Source of the DNA: Parachlamydiaceae bacterium
GTDB taxonomy: Bacteria > Chlamydiota > Chlamydiia > Chlamydiales > Parachlamydiaceae
Length of the DNA: 9,139 nucleotides
Assembly: GCA_013815395.1 (NCBI GenBank)
Contig: JACDGH010000090.1
Location: 1 to 9,139, forward strand
Direction: 5' to 3'
In this document: in pieces, positions 5,623 through 9,139 of the stretch
How the letters are laid out: each line of letters opens with the position of its first letter
Position numbering within the stretch: the first letter of the stretch is position 1
Translations under genes and position numbers: made by a program
The notes under the pieces: model-generated
The model's database searches: none
Seen by the model: only the letters and a program-made list of their open reading frames with translations
Told to the model about the DNA's origin: nothing

Positions 5623-6747
5623 TTATGAAATGCGGAATTGATGCAAAGGTTGCTTTTCTTGATTGAGTTCAAAAGAATCCCTGATATTTCCCTCTTTATC
5701 TAATACAGTAACCGAAGGAACACCCTCTTCTTGTTGGGGTATTGTCAATAGCAAGCAATGGAAAAACGCATGGTTATTTTCTCCCCCTTGGTTTAATGGA
5801 GAGCCTCCGCCGCCGCTAATGATCTGCCAAACACCATCTCTATTAGAACGGTCGTAAACATGTTCATGCGATGAAAAGTAGGCCAACACGCCATGTTCTT
5901 TGAGGATATTCCAAAAAGCGTCACGCTGCTCCGGATGAGATTCAAGTCCAAAAGGCTTATTAAATATTGAAAGCGTTGAAAACGCTGGCTCATGTCCCAT
6001 AACAAATAAATATTTATGATGTGCTTTGGCTTCATTTAAAACAGTTTTCAGCCATGTTAAAGTATCTGGAGTGATAGTGTGTTCTATAATTTCTTTCTTT
6101 TCAGTATCGTAATAATTAGTGGGAATGACTGCAAAAAAAGCATCGCCTATTGAGACCGAGTAACTAATTTGATCAATAGAAGGATTGTCGCTTTTAACTT
6201 TTAACTCCTCTTCAAAAATCTCAGTGGCTTTTAATCCAATAGCTTCATGGTCGCCCATCATAGGATAGAAGGCTATGGGATAGCTAAAACTAGAGTTGAC
6301 AAAAGTGTAAAATTGTTTTAATTGACTGCGGAAAATTGTTGGGTCATATAAAAACCCTTTGGCTGTCCAATCATTCCTTAATAGGTTCTTAGAGAGGTCT
6401 AGGTTTTTTTTCTGAGGTTTCTCTTTTGCTGCCTCTTGTGTTTTGGACCAACCAAGAGTCAGATTACCGGTAAAAAAAATGGCGCTTATGTTGCGTTCAT
6501 TTAATACTTGAAACAGTTCGCTCAATATTTTCTGATTAAAAGAAAGATCTTCTGAACCATCGCTGCGACTTTCTCCTAAAATACCTATTTTTAGATCTTC
6601 CACTTGTGAAGATGTCGGTATTTGCGTTTCAATTTTCGCTGGTTCAGTTTGTGGTACAGCTGGAGGCTTTTCTCTTAGATATATTGAAAAAAAGCCACCC
6701 GCTGCAACTAAAACAAGAAGGCATAGAGTTAAAATTTTATTTTTCAT
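5623..6747 (-). CDS. Membrane-anchored calcineurin-like metallophosphoesterase family protein
   Basis: The 374-aa chain has an N-terminal hydrophobic segment (about 4-24; no lipobox Cys), so it is a signal anchor or signal peptide placing the domain in the periplasm. A Pro/Glu linker (27-50) follows. The calcineurin-like fold shows motif I as GESR (58-61), motif II as FFTGNLT (91-97), motif III as MMGDHEA (163-169), a histidine motif MGHEP (250-254) and SSHEHVYDR (292-300). In the family, motifs I-III normally read GD.R or D.H, GD and GNH(D/E). Here Asp is Glu in motif I, Asp is Asn in motif II, and Asn is Asp in motif III. The His motifs are kept. Metal binding may be altered or compensated. 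Substrate unknown; some relatives are purple-acid-phosphatase-like. Start choice: the ATG at 6747 overlaps the upstream gene by 11 nt (6737-6747), suggesting translational coupling; a TTG at 6777 gives a longer form with a charged leader before the hydrophobic segment. Confidence 0.85.
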   Translation of the reverse strand: MKNKILTLCLLVLVAAGGFFSIYLREKPPAVPQTEPAKIETQIPTSSQVEDLKIGILGESRSDGSEDLSFNQKILSELFQVLNERNISAIFFTGNLTLGWSKTQEAAKEKPQKKNLDLSKNLLRNDWTAKGFLYDPTIFRSQLKQFYTFVNSSFSYPIAFYPMMGDHEAIGLKATEIFEEELKVKSDNPSIDQISYSVSIGDAFFAVIPTNYYDTEKKEIIEHTITPDTLTWLKTVLNEAKAHHKYLFVMGHEPAFSTLSIFNKPFGLESHPEQRDAFWNILKEHGVLAYFSSHEHVYDRSNRDGVWQIISGGGGSPLNQGGENNHAFFHCLLLTIPQQEEGVPSVTVLDKEGNIRDSFELNQEKQPLHQFRIS

Positions 6748-7330
6748 GTGTAGCCACTGTTGCTTCGGCTTTTGCAAAAAGAGTTGTCCCTTTTAAGGCT
6801 TTAGCTACCCTGGCTATGTTAGCGCCATGGTGAAAAGCCGCTTCGAGGCTTTCATTTGAAATGCCGGTTTGCTCCATATTAATTCCCATCGATCTTGCAT
6901 AGGGTCCCCATTGCAAGCCGCCAAAACGATATCCTGGTGTGTTTTTTGGCAATGGCACTATGACCAGTCCTAATTCAGCAAAGTTGTTTAATAGTGCTAG
7001 CATGGATAGTTCACATCCACCACCACCGCATCCGAAACCACCTCCTGTAGCAAAAACACCCCCTACTTTGCCAACCAGTTTATCTTTCATCCAAAGATGG
7101 CTGCATATGGTGTCGATCATTTTTTTAATTCTCCAGTCTGGACTGCCCATGTGGACAGGTGTGCCTACAATAAGGGCGTCGCATGTACTAATCTCATCGG
7201 CAGTGACTTCATCAATAACTTTGATGATGACTTCAGCCTCAGGAAGGGTCTTGGAGCCAGAAGCTATAGATTCAGCCAGTTTTTTCGTGTTTCCATAATC
7301 AGTAGCATAAGTAATCACTATTTTAATCAT
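6737..7330 (-). CDS. Flavodoxin/WrbA-family NAD(P)H:quinone-oxidoreductase-like protein
   Basis: This 197-aa cytosolic flavoprotein has a flavodoxin fold. The FMN phosphate loop is TYATDYGNT (7-15), and the second flavin-contact loop is GTPVHMGSPDW (56-66), as in the WrbA/NAD(P)H-dependent reductase group. The third loop is ATGGGFGCGGGGCELSM (94-110), followed by AELGLVIVPLPKNTPGY (118-134) and GLQWGPYARS (138-147). WrbA proteins reduce quinones by two electrons using NAD(P)H. The third loop here is unusually Gly/Cys-rich. Start choice: GGAG ends 7 nt before the ATG at 7330; the longer frame from 7375 has no such site. It follows the helical-repeat gene by 58 nt and overlaps the metallophosphoesterase gene by 11 nt. 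Its own promoter is likely. Family assignment is good, but exact activity is unproven, so no symbol is given. Confidence 0.88.
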   Translation of the reverse strand: MIKIVITYATDYGNTKKLAESIASGSKTLPEAEVIIKVIDEVTADEISTCDALIVGTPVHMGSPDWRIKKMIDTICSHLWMKDKLVGKVGGVFATGGGFGCGGGGCELSMLALLNNFAELGLVIVPLPKNTPGYRFGGLQWGPYARSMGINMEQTGISNESLEAAFHHGANIARVAKALKGTTLFAKAEATVATHEK

Positions 7331-7364
7331 ATTGTTTCTCCATAGGAAAGTGCATAAAGTCGAG

Positions 7365-7392
7365 ATTATAAGCATTATTGTTTTAAAGTCAT
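7365..7392 (-). promoter_or_regulatory. Internal promoter for the flavodoxin-metallophosphoesterase pair
   Basis: On the minus strand a perfect TATAAT (7370-7365) lies 16 nt after ATGACT (7392-7387, four of six matches to TTGACA). The -35 overlaps the stop codon of the upstream helical-repeat gene. The predicted start near 7358 gives a leader of about 28 nt to the ATG at 7330. It is the best sigma70-like promoter I see in the window, but it is based on hexamers alone. Confidence 0.5.
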
Positions 7393-8879
7393 GCTTTTAT
7401 CCATTGCGCTTGCTCATCTTTTGATTCGGGTACGATATTTTTTAAATAGGCCCGAATTTGTTCTTTTTTTTCTAATGAAAATCTTCTAACCAGCAGCAAT
7501 CTTGCTTTTTTTCGAATAGTAAGATCTTCACTTTCAAACGCTATTTTCCCTAAATGCTCCGTGCAAGACTCTCTTAAAACTGTATTTGGATTTTTATAAT
7601 GGGGTTTTTTAAAGTGAGCTACTGGTGATAAATCCACGTATTTTGCCAGATTCTTATTATCTAAAAAAGTAGTCACTCCAGGAAAATCTGGGCCTAATAC
7701 TTTGATTCCTTCAAACGCTCTTTTTCTGATTTCGTGTGTAGTCCCATTTAATGCTAAATCAGAAAGGATTTCTAGAGCGGCGTAAGTAAATTTCCAGTTT
7801 AATTGCTTTCCTTTTTCGCGCAAAAGAACCTGGATAGCAATTAATTTAGTAATATCCGTTTTAGCTCCTTTAGCAAGTTCGTTTAAAATCAGTACACCGT
7901 TATACCAACTACCGCAAAAATGAGGATCCAAATCTTTAAAAGTTTTTAATAGTTCATCGAAGCCTAAAGCACAGTCTCCTTCACGGAGAGCATACAAGCT
8001 TGCAAATGCATGGCAAAAACGCTCTATTAAGTCAAATAACTCTTTGCGATCGTCGACAAGGCGACGAACCCCTTCCAGGGCATGTTTAGTATAAAAATTT
8101 AACTTGTGGTCTCCTTGCCTATTGAGTGCTCCAAGTGCCTTCGTAGTAGCTATTAACTCAACTTTCAACTCTTTGGTAATAGCATTGATGTGTTTTTTGG
8201 CGTAATGCCTTTGTAGGAGTTCTGCAATCAGACTGTAAATTTGAGTAATCTTGATTTGAACATCTAAAATTTCTGTTTGCATCAATTCGCGGTTCATGCG
8301 GTGCATCATGCTAATTGCTAAAGTAACAAGACTGGTAGAAGTCTCCTTTTGGAGCTGATCGTTTTGAAGCAGTAATAGTAAGTTATCTAAAGCTTCCATT
8401 TTATATTTTGGACTATTTAAACTGGCTAAATAGCTGAGACCAAGTCGCGCCGATGGAATATCTATTTCCTGATTTTCCATAGAGGGAATGAGCCCACCCA
8501 ACCTCTGCATTTTTTCGATTAAGCGTTGAGCTTTTTCTTTTTTCTTACTATTGCCAATATGTCTATTGAATTCATCAATAAACTCAGGGGTAACATCTTC
8601 TTCTTCCTCTTGCTCCTTATTTTCTGGATTCACATTTCTTTGATCGATGTTTACAAAAACGATTGGACGGCTATATGTATTCTCAGTGTCACTATCGCTT
8701 TTCCATGATGTATAAAGATTATTTAGTATAGTGGAGTCGAGGCGTGTATAGTTTTGACTAGGAAACGTAGCTTTAAAGAGACCTTGTCCTGATGTTTTCG
8801 AAGACTCATGATCCGGTAAAGGCTTATAAGAATCAGAAGCCTGATCGTCAAAAACTGTGGGGGTGCTAAAATTAGACAT
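7389..8879 (-). CDS. Helical-repeat (HEAT/ARM-like) protein of unknown function
   Basis: I do not recognise a named family. The 496-aa soluble protein has no signal peptide or membrane helix. Residues 1 to about 98 are Ser/Thr/Asp-rich and probably disordered, ending in an acidic run (NKEQEEEED, 87-95). The rest is almost wholly alpha-helical with repeated hydrophobic spacing. Two units are clearly alike: YAALEILSDLA...HEIRKRAFEGIKVL (366-395) and RESCTEHLGKIA...LTIRKKARLLLVRR (436-466); a third, LGLSYLASL...MEALDNLLLLL (146-171), is similar. This pattern fits HEAT/ARM-type scaffolds that bind other proteins. If the host is an intracellular bacterium, the Ser-rich start could be a type III secretion signal, which is speculation. 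The start at 8879 is well supported by AAGGAAGG just upstream. It heads a minus-strand cluster with the flavodoxin-like and metallophosphoesterase genes. Confidence 0.8.
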   Translation of the reverse strand: MSNFSTPTVFDDQASDSYKPLPDHESSKTSGQGLFKATFPSQNYTRLDSTILNNLYTSWKSDSDTENTYSRPIVFVNIDQRNVNPENKEQEEEEDVTPEFIDEFNRHIGNSKKKEKAQRLIEKMQRLGGLIPSMENQEIDIPSARLGLSYLASLNSPKYKMEALDNLLLLLQNDQLQKETSTSLVTLAISMMHRMNRELMQTEILDVQIKITQIYSLIAELLQRHYAKKHINAITKELKVELIATTKALGALNRQGDHKLNFYTKHALEGVRRLVDDRKELFDLIERFCHAFASLYALREGDCALGFDELLKTFKDLDPHFCGSWYNGVLILNELAKGAKTDITKLIAIQVLLREKGKQLNWKFTYAALEILSDLALNGTTHEIRKRAFEGIKVLGPDFPGVTTFLDNKNLAKYVDLSPVAHFKKPHYKNPNTVLRESCTEHLGKIAFESEDLTIRKKARLLLVRRFSLEKKEQIRAYLKNIVPESKDEQAQWIKA

Positions 8880-8967
8880 AATACCTTCCTTGCATTTAGT
8901 GACTGCTTTCCCTTAAAATAAGTTAAATTGATTAGAATGTATATTATTATTTTTAATTTGAGGTGAA
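8880..8967. promoter_or_regulatory. Divergent promoter region
   Basis: This 88-nt spacer must drive two divergent genes. For the minus strand, TATACA (8943-8938) and TATTTT (8920-8915) are 17 nt apart, giving a start near 8908 and a leader of about 29 nt. For the plus strand, TAGAAT (8933-8938) or TATATT (8940-8945) could be the -10, but neither has a convincing -35. The plus-strand candidates overlap the minus-strand -35, so the two promoters may compete. Confidence 0.35.
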
Positions 8968-9139
8968 ATGGATTTTACTGGTCGTTTAAAGGAAGCGCAA
9001 CATTCTTTAAATTTTTTAGGAATTGATGGATGGTTATTGTATGACTTTAGAAAAATGAATGATTTGGCTTGTAGTTTTTTGGATATTCCTAAACAGGCTT
9101 TAATGACGCGCCGTTTTTTTTATGGATTCCAAAAGAAGG
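8968..9139 (+). CDS. M24-family (Xaa-Pro aminopeptidase-like) peptidase, N-terminal fragment
   Basis: Only the first 57 codons are present; the frame runs off the window. The start is a good ATG with GAGGTGA just upstream (8960-8966). Residues 20-29 read DGWLLYDFRK, and residues 46-50 read LMTRR followed by FFYGF. This matches the opening of the creatinase-N domain in a subgroup of M24 metallopeptidases that I recall with DGWLLYDFRGSNP and LTRRWFY signatures. Such enzymes use two metal ions to remove an N-terminal residue before proline. The catalytic domain, if present, is outside the window, so activity cannot be judged. It is divergent from the helical-repeat gene. Confidence 0.65.
   Translation, partial: MDFTGRLKEAQHSLNFLGIDGWLLYDFRKMNDLACSFLDIPKQALMTRRFFYGFQKK

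Noticed and set aside
5621..5633. Small palindrome CATTTATGAAATG at the end of the metallophosphoesterase gene
   Set aside because: Only 5-bp arms, overlapping coding sequence, with no T-run; the hairpin at 5522-5555 is a far better terminator.
6748..6777. TTG-initiated N-terminal extension of the metallophosphoesterase
   Set aside because: It would place a charged leader before the hydrophobic segment; the ATG at 6747 gives a normal signal-anchor layout.
8526..8708. Plus-strand 60-codon hydrophobic frame
   Set aside because: Antisense to the acidic/polar part of the helical-repeat gene; hydrophobicity arises from reverse-complemented Glu/Lys codons.
1..9139. tRNA, rRNA, insertion sequence or prophage genes
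   Set aside because: I saw no cloverleaf with a TTC loop, no rRNA-like stretch, no transposase or integrase motif, and no terminal inverted repeats flanking a gene.

Overview
The window is about 9.1 kb of AT-rich bacterial DNA (roughly 40 % G+C by eye, not computed). It holds eight protein genes and no recognisable RNA gene, insertion sequence, CRISPR array or phage element. Long AT-rich spacers, hairpin-plus-T-run terminators and several proteins of narrow distribution suggest a Gram-negative bacterium. My best guess is an amoeba-associated Chlamydiae member (Parachlamydia-like). That guess rests on overall flavour and not on a diagnostic marker, so confidence is low.

Layout, left to right. 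(1) Positions 1-1350 (+): the 3' part of a gene fusing a procollagen-galactosyltransferase-like (GT25/PLOD-like) domain to an FkbM-type SAM methyltransferase. (2) 1351-1459: a convergent spacer with a pyrimidine-rich stretch and a perfect 12-bp stem. (3) 1460-3025 (-): a single-chain, homodimer-type glycyl-tRNA synthetase. (4) 3051-3106: a small hairpin and T-run ending the mgtE operon, interleaved with a candidate promoter for the synthetase gene. (5) 3142-4905 (-): mgtE (Mg2+ transporter) followed 27 nt later by a 119-aa two-helix protein shaped like a potassium-channel pore but lacking the canonical filter. (6) 4906-5112: an AT-rich divergent spacer. (7) 5113-5508 (+): a small exported protein with Tyr-Ala-Ala-Pro repeats. 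(8) 5511-5555: a terminator best oriented for the minus strand. (9) 5623-8879 (-): a three-gene cluster read as HEAT-like helical-repeat protein, then WrbA/flavodoxin-family protein, then membrane-anchored calcineurin-like metallophosphoesterase. The last two genes overlap by 11 nt. (10) 8968-9139 (+): the start of a divergent M24 (Xaa-Pro aminopeptidase-like) gene cut by the window end.

How the genes fit together. The mgtE operon looks like an ion-transport pair. The flavodoxin-metallophosphoesterase overlap suggests translational coupling, and a good internal promoter lets that pair be made without the helical-repeat gene. The remaining genes are neighbours with no obvious shared pathway. 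I see no complete novel multi-gene system. The most interesting leads are the glycosyltransferase-methyltransferase fusion, the degenerate channel next to mgtE, the metallophosphoesterase with altered metal-ligand motifs, and the lineage-restricted-looking helical-repeat protein.
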